Shown piece after piece: positions 29,178-38,035 of a DNA stretch of 64,000 nucleotides. The notes beneath the pieces were generated by a model, which was not told the DNA's origin, made no database searches, and saw only the letters and a program-made list of their open reading frames with translations. Location: positions 170,431-234,430 of the forward strand of contig NZ_JBBDHC010000003.1 in the NCBI RefSeq assembly GCF_037203605.1. Reading direction: 5' to 3'. The translations under genes were made by a program, and so were the position numbers. Numbering within the stretch: position 1 is the first letter of the stretch; each line of letters opens with the position of its first letter. The DNA comes from Denitratimonas tolerans. GTDB taxonomy: Bacteria > Pseudomonadota > Gammaproteobacteria > Xanthomonadales > Xanthomonadaceae.

Positions 29178-29208
29178 ACGGCCCGGCTCCTGTGGGGAGC
29201 CGGGCCGT
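29178..29208. terminator. Perfect 13-bp hairpin, probable wrbA terminator
   Basis: ACGGCCCGGCTCC (29178-29190) pairs perfectly with GGAGCCGGGCCGT (29196-29208) around a five-base loop. On the minus strand it is followed by TGTACTTT, a weak U-tract, 38 bases after the wrbA stop. Confidence 0.5.
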
Positions 29209-29246
29209 GATTCATGGCCTGGTGGACACGATCGGATCGCGTGTTT

Positions 29247-29840
29247 TCAGCCGCGCAGCTTGCCCGCCACTTCGACCAGGCGACGCGCCTGATGGCCGAT
29301 GGAAGCCTTCTCGTCCTCGCCGAAAGGCTGGCCCTGGGTGTGGCTGTACCCATAGGGATTGCCGCCGGTCTTGAAGATCACGGGATCGGTGAATCCCGGG
29401 GCCACCACGATCGCGCCCCAGTGGATGGCCGTGGCATAGAACGAGAGCAGCGTGGCTTCCTGGCCGCCGTGCGGGTTCTGCGCCGAGGTCATGCCCGAGA
29501 TCGCCTTGTTGGAGAGCTGTCCCTGGGCCCATACGCCGCCGAGGGTATCGATGAAGGCGCGCATCTGGCTGGCCATGTTGCCAAAGCGCGTCGGAGCCGA
29601 GATCAGGTAGGCGTCGGCCCAGGCCATGTCTTCGGCGGTCGCCGTGGCAATACCCGCGGTGGCTTCGGCGTGCGCACGCCACGGATCAACCCCGGCCACC
29701 ACGCTGGCCGGCGCGGTTTCCGGCACCTTCAGGAGGCGCACTTCGGCCCCGGCGGCGCGCGCCGCCGCGGCGGCGATTTCGGCCATCTCGTAGTTGGTGC
29801 CATAGGCCGAGTAGTAGACGACTGCCAGCTTGACGCTCAT
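29247..29840 (-). CDS. wrbA: NAD(P)H:quinone oxidoreductase WrbA
   Basis: A 197-residue flavodoxin-like FMN enzyme that reduces quinones by two electrons. The N-terminal strand and phosphate loop (VVYYSAYGTNYEMAE) and the SAPTRFGNMASQMRAFIDTLGG and GGNPYGYSHTQG segments are typical of WrbA. AAGGAAAC precedes the ATG at 29840. It is transcribed away from a LysR gene across a 265-base gap, so that regulator is a candidate for its control. Confidence 0.95.
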   Translation of the reverse strand: MSVKLAVVYYSAYGTNYEMAEIAAAAARAAGAEVRLLKVPETAPASVVAGVDPWRAHAEATAGIATATAEDMAWADAYLISAPTRFGNMASQMRAFIDTLGGVWAQGQLSNKAISGMTSAQNPHGGQEATLLSFYATAIHWGAIVVAPGFTDPVIFKTGGNPYGYSHTQGQPFGEDEKASIGHQARRLVEVAGKLRG

Positions 29841-30078
29841 GTTGTTTCCTTTTTTATCAATATGATGTCAGGTGTTTCTCGTGTTTTACCTTGCGACGGT
29901 GGCCGGCCTGCGACAGCTGCCCTTGCCACCCGCCGACTTCTCCGGGATACCGCCGCTGCGCGAATCGGCCGATGCGGCAGGCCGTCGCCGCCGCGCCGCC
30001 CGGGAGGCTCCCGCCGTCGGAAACAAGCATGGTATCGACAGCATTGGACGTGATAAATACGACATTTCAACAGCGACA

Positions 30079-30094
30079 ATCCCGTTTTCGGGAT
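30079..30094. promoter_or_regulatory. Small palindrome just upstream of LysR gene
   Basis: ATCCCG and CGGGAT are separated by TTTT, ending 11 bases before the ATG of the LysR-type gene. It could be an operator or an mRNA hairpin masking the ribosome-binding site; no clear Shine-Dalgarno sequence is seen between it and the start. Confidence 0.35.
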
Positions 30095-30105
30095 AATCCC
30101 CGCGC

Positions 30106-31017
30106 ATGACGCCGCTTCCCCTGCACGCCAACGACCTGATCCTGTTCGCCCGCATCGTGGAGGCCGGCAGCTTCGTCGGCGCGGCCGAAACCACGGGCCT
30201 GCCCAAGGCCACACTGTCGCGGCGGCTTGCGCATCTGGAAGACGCCCTGGGCGAACGTCTTTTGCAGCGCAGCACGCGCCGGCTGGTGCTGACCGAGTTC
30301 GGCGAGCGCATGCTCGAACACGCGCGACGCCTGAGCGAAGAGGCGCAGGCGGCCAGCGTTTTCGCCCAGCATCGGCGCGACGAACCGCAGGGCGTCCTGC
30401 GCGTCTCGCTGCCGCCCGAGTTCCGCGAACTATCGATCGTGGAGATCATCAGCGGCTACGTCCGCGCCTTTCCCGCCGTGCGGCTGGATCTGGACCTTTC
30501 GTCCCGGCGCGTGGACCTCATCGCCGAGCGCTACGACATCGCGGTGCGCGCCGCCGAGCGGCTTCCGGACGACAGCACCCTGGTGGCCCGCCCGATCAGC
30601 GTCCTGCGCAGCGGCCTCTACGCCAGCCCCGACTACCTTCGCCATCATCCGCCCATCACTACACCCGATAACCTGCACGACCACACCGGGCTGATGCTGG
30701 CCAGCGCAGGCGGCGAGCGCCAGGCCTGGCGGCTGACCCATGCGGACAGACGCTGGAACGGCCTGCCCCGCCACACCCTCAGCGCCAACTCGCTGGGTCT
30801 GCAGCAGGCGCTGGCCGAGGAAGGTTTGGGTATCGTGGCGCTGGGCGAACGCTTCGCCCGCGAGCGCCTGCAGGCCGGGCACCTGGTGCGCGTACTGCCC
30901 GACTGGTCGGCCCCATCAACGACCGTCTGGTGCGTGACGCCCGGCCGCCACCTCCTGCCCCGCCGCACCCTCGCCTTCATCGAACACCTGCGCGCGGTGC
31001 TGGGGAAAGCCGACTGA
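30106..31017 (+). CDS. LysR-family transcriptional regulator
   Basis: A 303-residue regulator with an N-terminal winged HTH (about residues 8-65: FARIVEAGSFVGAAETTGL, KATLSRRLAHLEDALGERLL) and a LysR substrate-binding domain (from about 95: GVLRVSLPPEF). It lies head-to-head with wrbA, the usual geometry of LysR regulators with their targets, so control of wrbA by a quinone or electrophile signal is a reasonable inference. Confidence 0.92.
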   Translation: MTPLPLHANDLILFARIVEAGSFVGAAETTGLPKATLSRRLAHLEDALGERLLQRSTRRLVLTEFGERMLEHARRLSEEAQAASVFAQHRRDEPQGVLRVSLPPEFRELSIVEIISGYVRAFPAVRLDLDLSSRRVDLIAERYDIAVRAAERLPDDSTLVARPISVLRSGLYASPDYLRHHPPITTPDNLHDHTGLMLASAGGERQAWRLTHADRRWNGLPRHTLSANSLGLQQALAEEGLGIVALGERFARERLQAGHLVRVLPDWSAPSTTVWCVTPGRHLLPRRTLAFIEHLRAVLGKAD

Positions 31018-31065
31018 GGGTTTGCTTGGCGGTGCCGCCGCTGCGACGCCGGCCCGGCCTGCCGC

Positions 31066-31935
31066 CTAGCCCTCTGCCGCCAGCCGGGCCAGCCATTGGC
31101 GCGGGGATACGCCAAGCTTGGCCGCAAACGCCCGCGACAGGCCGGAGGAGCTGGCGTAACCGAGTTCGGCCGCCAGCCGCTTGATCGAATCGCCCTCGCG
31201 CAGGCGCGCCTGCACCAGGACCATGCGCCAGTCCGCCAGGTAATCGATCGGGGTCTGGCCCACCGCTTCGCGGAAGGCCGCGGCAAACGCGGTGCGTGAC
31301 ATGCCGGCGCGCTCCGCCAGCCGCTCCAGCGTCCAGGGCTCGCCGGGCGCATCGTGCATGGCGGTCAGCGCACGGGCCAGGCGCACATCCGACATCCCGC
31401 AGATGAAGCCCGAGCGCACGCCCGCCTCCTGCGGGTGATCCAGCAGCCAGCGCAGCAGCTGGATGAGGACCACCTCGAACAGCCGATCGACCAGAAAGCG
31501 GTGCCCGCAGCGCACCCGATCCGCCTCGGAGAACAGCAGCTCCAGCGCCAGATCGAGGCCGGCGACGCGCGCCAGCGGCAGCACCACCAGCGGCGGCAGC
31601 GCGCGCACGAGGGGACTGCCGACGCCGCCTTCGAAATCCAGCCGGGCACAGGTCAGGTCGGAACCTTCCGCCGGCGGATTGTGGAAGCGATGGGTCAGCG
31701 GCCGGGGATAGAACAGCAGCGTCGGCTCGTCCAGGCGCAGGTGCCCGGGCACCTCGTGCGCGTGCGGATGGCTGACTTCCAGCCTGCCGCGCCGCAGGAC
31801 GTGCAGGTATCCGTGCCCGTGGCTGGCGTCGAAGTGGCTGATTCCACACAGCATTCCCGAGTGGTGCAGGTGCGCCTGCACCCGGAAGCGCTGCAGGATG
31901 CCGGACAATCGATCGATGGAGGGCGGCGCGCTCAT
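31066..31935 (-). CDS. AraC-family transcriptional regulator with cupin_6 domain
   Basis: A 289-residue regulator: an N-terminal AraC-binding (cupin_6) domain (about residues 10-185, with HVLRRGRLEVS, PTLLFYPRPLTHRF and ARLDFEGGVGSPLV) and a C-terminal double HTH (WTLERLAERAGMSRTAFAAA; SIKRLAAELGYASSSGLSRA). The ATG at 31935 gives the normal domain start. The open frame upstream runs antisense into the divergent gene. It may control the secreted-protein gene 97 bases away. Confidence 0.9.
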   Translation of the reverse strand: MSAPPSIDRLSGILQRFRVQAHLHHSGMLCGISHFDASHGHGYLHVLRRGRLEVSHPHAHEVPGHLRLDEPTLLFYPRPLTHRFHNPPAEGSDLTCARLDFEGGVGSPLVRALPPLVVLPLARVAGLDLALELLFSEADRVRCGHRFLVDRLFEVVLIQLLRWLLDHPQEAGVRSGFICGMSDVRLARALTAMHDAPGEPWTLERLAERAGMSRTAFAAAFREAVGQTPIDYLADWRMVLVQARLREGDSIKRLAAELGYASSSGLSRAFAAKLGVSPRQWLARLAAEG

Positions 31936-32032
31936 CGTACTAATTGATATGTCTTGTGCACGAACGGAACCCAATCGTACCACCGAGCGGCCTACAGTTT
32001 CTCTCGCCACCCACCCCCAAAAGGAGCACCCG

Positions 32033-32785
32033 ATGACACCCCTGAACACCGCCCTCGCCCTGGCGCTTGTCGCCAGCGGTTTTGCCACCTCGGCCATGAG
32101 CCACGAAGCCGCCCACCACGGCGGCCTTGCCTCCGAGCCGGCCGATGCCGTGCGCGCGCCTTTCGACATCGTCCACACCAAAATCACCACGCAAGGCAAC
32201 GTGGCGACCTTCCACATGGCCGTGTCCGGAAACGCCGGCGAATCCCGCCCCAGCGCATCCGGCAAGCTTGCCGGCAGCACGGTGTTTTCCTACGTGTGGC
32301 CAACGACCCTCGATTCCGCCCTGGTCGGGTTTGAGCCCAAGGCCGGCATCCTCGCCTTTGCGGTGACCGCGCATCCGGACTTCGACGACACGCCGCTGTT
32401 CGACGAGAACGGCGACGGCAATCTCGACAACGACGGCAACCTCTGGCATTCGCACTGGGTCGTACTGCAGCCCGATGACGCCTGCGGCGACGGCGCGCTC
32501 AAGGTCGTGGACATTCCGGAAGGCAGCAAGCCGCGCCTGCCCAAAACCTGGCCAGGCCTTCCGATCCTGATCGACAGCCCGGGCTGGAGCCCGACGTTCC
32601 AGCAGGGTTCGGTCGAGGTCCGGGTGCCGTTCGACGATATCGGCGCGGTCGAGGCCGCGACGTTCGACGGCGTCACCGCCGCGCTGCGCGTCAATGCCAG
32701 CGTGCACAACCCGCTGCTGTGCGTGGTCGACGTCTTCAAGGTGGCCTCGGGCGACCTGTCGCTGCCCGCCGCGGTCAACCAATAG
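32033..32785 (+). CDS. Secreted acidic protein of unknown function with calcium-loop-like motif
   Basis: I do not recognise the family. The 250-residue product has a cleavable signal (LALALVASGFATSAMSHEA, cleavage about residue 22), a His-rich mature start (HEAAHHGG) and a central DENGDGNLDNDGN stretch resembling an EF-hand-like calcium loop. Two cysteines (DDACGDG and LLCVVDV) could form a disulfide. AAGGAG lies six bases before the ATG at 32033. It is divergent from an AraC gene. Confidence 0.75.
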   Translation: MTPLNTALALALVASGFATSAMSHEAAHHGGLASEPADAVRAPFDIVHTKITTQGNVATFHMAVSGNAGESRPSASGKLAGSTVFSYVWPTTLDSALVGFEPKAGILAFAVTAHPDFDDTPLFDENGDGNLDNDGNLWHSHWVVLQPDDACGDGALKVVDIPEGSKPRLPKTWPGLPILIDSPGWSPTFQQGSVEVRVPFDDIGAVEAATFDGVTAALRVNASVHNPLLCVVDVFKVASGDLSLPAAVNQ

Positions 32786-32803
32786 GGAACCTCGAAAAAT
32801 CGA

Positions 32804-32831
32804 CGTCATTCCGGCGAAAGCCGGAATGACG
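32804..32831. repeat. Palindromic repeat of the GTCATTCCGGC type
   Basis: A perfect palindrome: CGTCATTCCGGC, AAAG-type centre, and its complement ending GCCGGAATGACG. It lies 20 bases after the stop of the secreted-protein gene, where it could act as a terminator stem. It belongs to the same family as the pair at 17046-17120. Confidence 0.75.
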
Positions 32832-32946
32832 CGAATCGGGAGTTTTTCGAAGCACCAGTGGGCTTCTTCCGGGATGACGGCAGGCAGATTTTCCAGCAGT
32901 GGGCTGATACCCGGCACCCTTCAGGAAAAACTCCACCTGCCCCATC

Positions 32947-34088
32947 CGGGGAATGGACGGGCCGGCGCGCGTGGGCTAGCCTCCCGGGACGGGGGAGCTC
33001 ATTTGCCGCTTGCGGAGGTATTTACCATGGTCCCGATTCTTTCGTCCCGGCTGCCGCAGCGCAGCGTTTTCGCCCGCTTTTTCCTCGTTTCTCTCTGCGC
33101 CCTGCTGCTCGCCGCGCTTCCGGCCGTGGCCCGCGCCGAAGCGCCCTACGTTCCGATCCAGCCGGGCCACAGCGCGATGTGGTTCGACCCGGCGCGCGGC
33201 GGCGAGGGCTGGATCGTCGGGATTTTGTCCGACGAGGCCGCGGCGCTGTACTGGTTCACCTTCGACGACGAGGGCGAGCCGCGCTGGCTGGAAGGCGTGG
33301 GCCGCATCGTGCGCGATCCGGGCGGCGATTCCATCGTGTTTTCCGAACTGATCGCCCCGCGCGGCGGGCGCTTCGGCCCGGACTTCGATCCGGCGCAGGT
33401 GGTGCGCGAGGTGAAGGGCAGCGCGGTGATCTCGTTTTCCGACTGCCAGCACGGCCGGGTGGCGTTTTCCGCCTTCGGCAAGAGCGGCGATTTTCCGCTG
33501 ACCCGGCTGACGCGCACGATGGCCGCGGGCTGCGGGCCGATCCACGGCACGCCGGGCGAGCCGGTGCGCGCCGAGGCGGGCCAGAGCGGCGGCTGGTACG
33601 ACCCGGCCTACAGCGGGCAGGGCTACGTGCTGACCTGGCTGGCGAACGGCAGCGCGGCGCTGGGCTGGTTTACCTACGATCCGGAAGGAAACCCGTACTG
33701 GATGGTGGGCACGGGCGAGGTGGAAGACGACCGGCTGGTGTTTCCGGAACTGTATTCGGCGCGCGGCGGCCGCTTCGCGGAGGCCTTCGATCCGGCGCAG
33801 GTGGAGCACACGCCGTGGGGCCGGGTGGAGCTGTCGCTGGGCTGCGACAGCGGCGCGGCGGAATACGAGGCCACGGCCCCGGGTTTCGGCACGGGCCGGT
33901 TCGACCTCAACGTGCTGGCGCGGCTGGCGAAGCCGGCCTGTCCGTGGGTGAAGCCGACGCTGACGGATTTGTATGACATCACCCTGACCCACCTGCCGAC
34001 GCCGGTGCCGCAGAATCCGCCGCCCGGCACCAGCAGCGGCAACCTCATCGCCGTGCATGGCGTGGCCAACGACGGCACCGTGGTGGGG
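32947..34088 (+). repeat. Direct repeat copy A (5' region and N-terminal half of secreted paralogue 1)
   Basis: These 1,142 bases align with 36894-38035 at a constant offset of 3,947 without any indel and with few substitutions. The repeat begins at CGGGGAATGG, 80 bases before the start codon, and ends in the GTGGTGGG that encodes the start of the C-terminal half. The copies are in the same orientation and flank the protease gene. Confidence 0.9.
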
Positions 34089-35090
34089 ACCCGGAAGGTG
34101 AATCAGGGCGTGTCGGTGGGCTACAGGCCGGTGCGTCTGCGGCCTGGTGAAACGGACTGGCAGGATGTGTACTCGATGTTCGTCGATGGCCTGGTCTTCG
34201 TATCCGAAGATGGCGAGCAGATGCTGATCGACCGAAAAACGGGGGGGGCTGCCTTTATCCGGGGTGGTGTGATCGTGCCGATGCCGGGCCTGGAGAGCCC
34301 GGGGCAAACCGGGATCGTCCGTCCATCGACCGATTTTTCCCATGCGGTGATGCAGGTGGCGGCACCCTCGCCATCGGGCGGTACGATTCGGAAATCATGG
34401 ATCTGGAGCGAAGCCCAAGGCATGCGGGAATTGCCGACGACGGACGAGATGCCGGGCGCCACTGCGCGATGCGTATCGAACGATGGCAGTCTGGTGGTCG
34501 GATCGAATAGCGGGATTTCTTGGCCAGGCGCCCCTGCATGGGCTGTGCGGTGGCAGGAGGAAGGCGATCCCCGTTATCTTTTTGACGCGGAAGGGGTGCC
34601 GCTTGCAAACATAAGTGCGTGCAGCGGCGATGCTCGCATCATATATGGAACCTTGCCGGTAGAGACGGATGAAGATGGCACGGTGTACGGTTTGCCTGGT
34701 TTCATTGGTGGAAATGGCATCAGTGGCGTTCTTGGGATCATCTCACCCAGTGAGGAAAGGCCGTTTGGCTGGCAGCACGTGGCCAATCATGTTTCTTCGG
34801 ATGGCACGTTTGCGGGAGGGGCTTACCGTTCTCCCGAGATGATCGGAAGCCTGCCAAATGGCGGCTCGGCATGGGGTGCCTACCTCTGGACACAGGATAC
34901 CGGCCCCGTGCTGTTGACCGAGGTGCTGGAGGATCTGGGGCTGGCACCTGAATGGCCGTCGATGTGGATTACTGCGATGTCACCCAGTGGAGAGTATCTG
35001 GTGGTGACGACGGGCGAGATTTTCCAGCGTTCTGATATCGGCACGCCCTCTACGATGCGTTCGGCGCTGGTCAGACTGGAAATAAAATAA
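33027..35090 (+). CDS. Secreted two-module plus HAF-repeat-like protein, paralogue 1
   Basis: A 687-residue exported protein. After a signal peptide (cleavage near ARAEA, residue about 37) come two related modules of about 125 residues. Module 1 has GHSAMWFDPARGGEGW, YWFTFDDEGEPRWLEGVGRI, SELIAPRGGRFGPDFDP; module 2 has GQSGGWYDPAYSGQGYV, GWFTYDPEGNPYWMVGTGEV, PELYSARGGRFAEAFDP. The remaining 330 residues contain HAF-type repeats (HGVANDGTVVGT, CVSNDGSLVVGSN) suggesting a beta-propeller. I do not know its function. GGAGG precedes the ATG at 33027. Its paralogue lies 3.9 kb downstream. Confidence 0.85.
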   Translation: MVPILSSRLPQRSVFARFFLVSLCALLLAALPAVARAEAPYVPIQPGHSAMWFDPARGGEGWIVGILSDEAAALYWFTFDDEGEPRWLEGVGRIVRDPGGDSIVFSELIAPRGGRFGPDFDPAQVVREVKGSAVISFSDCQHGRVAFSAFGKSGDFPLTRLTRTMAAGCGPIHGTPGEPVRAEAGQSGGWYDPAYSGQGYVLTWLANGSAALGWFTYDPEGNPYWMVGTGEVEDDRLVFPELYSARGGRFAEAFDPAQVEHTPWGRVELSLGCDSGAAEYEATAPGFGTGRFDLNVLARLAKPACPWVKPTLTDLYDITLTHLPTPVPQNPPPGTSSGNLIAVHGVANDGTVVGTRKVNQGVSVGYRPVRLRPGETDWQDVYSMFVDGLVFVSEDGEQMLIDRKTGGAAFIRGGVIVPMPGLESPGQTGIVRPSTDFSHAVMQVAAPSPSGGTIRKSWIWSEAQGMRELPTTDEMPGATARCVSNDGSLVVGSNSGISWPGAPAWAVRWQEEGDPRYLFDAEGVPLANISACSGDARIIYGTLPVETDEDGTVYGLPGFIGGNGISGVLGIISPSEERPFGWQHVANHVSSDGTFAGGAYRSPEMIGSLPNGGSAWGAYLWTQDTGPVLLTEVLEDLGLAPEWPSMWITAMSPSGEYLVVTTGEIFQRSDIGTPSTMRSALVRLEIK

Positions 35091-35165
35091 GCAAGTGGCG
35101 CTGCGCCTTGTTTGGATGCTCCGTGGTGCAGCTTGGCGGCAAGTTAGATCAATTGAATGATGTTC

Positions 35166-35207
35166 TGCGGAAATTGTCCGCATGACCAAGCGGCATCTTC
35201 GGGTGCC
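35166..35207. promoter_or_regulatory. Two small hairpins upstream of the S1 protease gene
   Basis: TGCGGA-AATTG-TCCGCA (35166-35182) and GGCATC-TTCG-GGTGCC (35192-35207) are adjacent inverted repeats in the gap between paralogue 1 and the protease gene. The second has a TTCG tetraloop and is followed by TTGTAT, so it may be a weak terminator; the first could be an operator. Confidence 0.3.
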
Positions 35208-35234
35208 TTGTATCAGCCGTAAAGGAGTAACGAC

Positions 35235-36715
35235 ATGAAACATTTGATGAAAATGTACATGAGGCGCGCCTTGGTGGTTGCTATTGTTGGTGCTGGCATA
35301 TCACTTGCCGGTGCGTCTGATCTGCCTGGGCAGCTTTCCGCTTCCGATGGGATGCTGGCCCAGGTAATGGCATTGCATAGCCTGGACGAACGCGGCGCGA
35401 TCGAGCGCCTCGCCGCCGAGGAGGCGGCGACGGATCTTTATCATCGCGTCCAGGGGATGAATATTCCCGGCTATGCCGGCGCGTGGTTCGATGCCGATTC
35501 GCAGAAGTTGCACGTGGCCTTGAGCGATATGGCTCTGGCGGAAATGCTGTCGAAGTTCGGGGCCGCGCCGGTTCAGGTGGCGTGGTCGCTTGCCGAGCTG
35601 GAAGGGGTGCAGCGGATGATAGGGGGTGGCGAAAGCGGGCTGGGTCCGGCAGAGCTACGCAAGTTGTACGTGGACCCGCGCACCAACCGGGTGTTCGTCG
35701 GCGTGGTTCCCGGTCAGGCGGATGCGGTGAGCGCGCGCTTGTCGGCCTATGCGGACAAGGTGGAGGTTCATGAGGTTCCCCACACCGTCACGCTCACCGC
35801 CGATATCCGCGCTGGCGACGGCACCCGCAACAAGACCTGGGAAACGCTTCACGGTGGCATATGGCCGTGTACCATCGGTGCCTCGGTGGAAAACGGCTTT
35901 TACACGGCGGGGCACTGCGTCGATGCCGGCAACGTGCTGACGACGCCGGCGGGAACGACAACGGTTGGTCAAGCACAGCTTTCGGCCTACCCACCGGCCT
36001 CGTCCACCATTCATGACGTGGCCTGGGTGAAAGGTGCCACCGGCTGGACGCCGAAGCCCAAGGTCAATGGCTACAGCGATGGAATCATTTCCGTACCGGC
36101 CAAGTGGGCCGGAACAGCTACAGCCCCCATCGGTGTATCCGTATGCCGCTACGGGCAGACCTCGGGCGGGCCGCATTGCGCGTGGTCAATGCGCTCAATG
36201 TCAGCTCGTGGTTCGGGACGTACTCCATCGTAGATATGACAAAAGTCTCAGGAGGGTGCAGCAATGATGGTGACTCGGGCGGCCCGTGGCTGACTGCATC
36301 AGGTAGGCAAATGCAGGGCACCACGATTGGCGCGTCGGATACCAATACGTGCCCGCTATCCACTGATTTCACTTACTTCCAGCCTTTCAACGACCATATC
36401 TCCGCCTACGCAGGAACCGCTGGAAGCCTGCTGACCGCACACGGTGCCGCTTCTCCCACCGTCTCGGCCTTCCTGTGCCCCGACATGACGCAAAGCGGCT
36501 TGGGAACCTTCATCTGCCATTTCGGCCATTACAATTCCCAGGGGGTGACCAGCGTGAACTGGACCAGTTCATACATCACGTGGACCGGAGATGAGGTGGC
36601 GTATGGAACCTGCACGCAATTCGACACCGTATCGGTAAAACTCACCGTCACCAATCCCTATGGCTCGTACAGCCAGACCAAGTCCTTTGCCTGCCCGATG
36701 GGGCCGATTCCGTGA
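35235..36715 (+). pseudogene. Secreted S1-family (alpha-lytic/streptogrisin-like) serine protease, frameshifted
   Basis: The first frame (from ATG 35235, AAGGAG eight bases upstream) encodes a signal peptide, a pro-region of about 160 residues and a chymotrypsin-fold domain with the catalytic His (FYTAGHC) and Asp (STIHDVAW), then VCRYGQTSGGPHC, and runs into a stop at 36233. The rest (RVVNALN, the serine motif GDSGGPW, and an Ig/PKD-like C-terminal domain to 36715) is in the -1 frame. Joining the frames near 36182-36187 restores a normal protease of about 490 residues. A one-base loss, real or an assembly error, explains it; no slippery heptamer is seen at the junction. Confidence 0.85.
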
Positions 36716-36802
36716 GCGAATTCCTGAACAGGCCGGCTTTCGCATGAAGAATCGGGCGCAGGGTGTTTTTCCCTGATTAGCCCCATCTCTTAGCCACCCT
36801 CC

Positions 36803-36831
36803 CCCTTTCCCCGCCGGCGGCGGGGAAAGGG
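36803..36831. terminator. Perfect 13-bp hairpin after the protease gene
   Basis: CCCTTTCCCCGCC (36803-36815) pairs perfectly with GGCGGGGAAAGGG (36819-36831) around GGC, 88 bases after the protease stop. No T-run follows on either strand, so its action as a terminator is uncertain. Confidence 0.4.
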
Positions 36832-36893
36832 AACTTGCCAGCCCAATGCCAGCGGAGATTCGAGGCCGACAGGAAAATCCTGTCTTCCCTATG

Positions 36894-38035
36894 CGGGGAA
36901 TGGACGGGCCGGCGTGCGTGGGCTAGCCTCCCGGGACGGGGGAGCTCATTTGCCGCTTGCGGAGGTATTCCCCATGGCCCCGATTCTTTCGCCCCGGCTG
37001 CCGCCGCGCAGCATTTTCACCCGCTTTTTCCCCATTCTGCTCTGCGCCCTGCTGCTCGCCGCGCTTCCGGCCGTGGCCCGCGCCGAAGCGCCCTACGTTC
37101 CGATCCAGCCGGGCCACAGCGCGATGTGGTTCGATCCGGCGCGCGGCGGCGAGGGCTGGATCGTCGGGATTTTGTCCGACGAGGCCGCGGCGCTGTACTG
37201 GTTCACCTTCGACGACGAGGGCGAGCCGCGCTGGCTGGAAGGCGTGGGCCGCATCGTGCGCGATCCGGGCGGCGATTCCATCGTGTTTTCCGAACTGATC
37301 GCCCCGCGCGGCGGGCGCTTCGGCCCGGACTTCGATCCGGCGCAGGTGGTGCGCGAGGTGAAGGGCAGCGCGGTGATTTCGTTTTCCGACTGCCAGCACG
37401 GCCGGGTGGCGTTTTCCGCCTTCGGCAAGAGCGGCGATTTTCCGCTGACCCGGCTGACGCGCACGATGGCCGCGGGCTGCGGGCCGATCCACGGCACGCC
37501 GGGCGAACCGGTGCGCGCCGAGGCGGGCCAGAGCGGGGGCTGGTACGACCCGGCCTACGGCGGGCAAGGGTATGTTCTGACCTGGCTGGCGAACGGCAGC
37601 GCGGCGCTGGGCTGGTTCACCTACGATCCGGAAGGAAACCCGTACTGGATGGTGGGCACGGGCGAGGTGGAAGGCGACCGGCTGGTGTTTCCGGAACTGT
37701 ATTCGGCGCGCGGCGGCCGCTTCGCGGAGGCCTTCGATCCGGCGCAGGTGGAGCACACGCTGTGGGGCCGGGTGGAGCTGTCGCTGGGCTGCGACAGCGG
37801 CGCGGCGGAATACGAGGCCACGGCCCCGGGTTTCGGCACGGGCCGGTTCGACCTCAACGTGCTGGCGCGGCTGGCGAAGCCGGCCTGCCCGTGGGTGAAG
37901 CCGACGCTGACGGATTTGTATGACATCAGCCTGACCCACCTGCCGACGCCGGTGCCGCAGGACCCGCCGCCCGGCTTCGGCAGCGGCAACCTCATCGCCG
38001 TGCACGGCGTGGCCAACGACGGCACCGTGGTGGGA
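36894..38035 (+). repeat. Direct repeat copy B (5' region and N-terminal half of secreted paralogue 2)
   Basis: This is the second copy of the 1,142-base direct repeat described at 32947-34088. It includes 80 bases of upstream DNA with the ribosome-binding site, the signal peptide and both N-terminal modules. Confidence 0.9.

Noticed and set aside
36104..36233. Programmed -1 frameshift in the S1 protease
   Set aside because: No X-XXY-YYZ heptamer or downstream pseudoknot-like element is visible at the junction, and such frameshifting is not known to me in this protease family.
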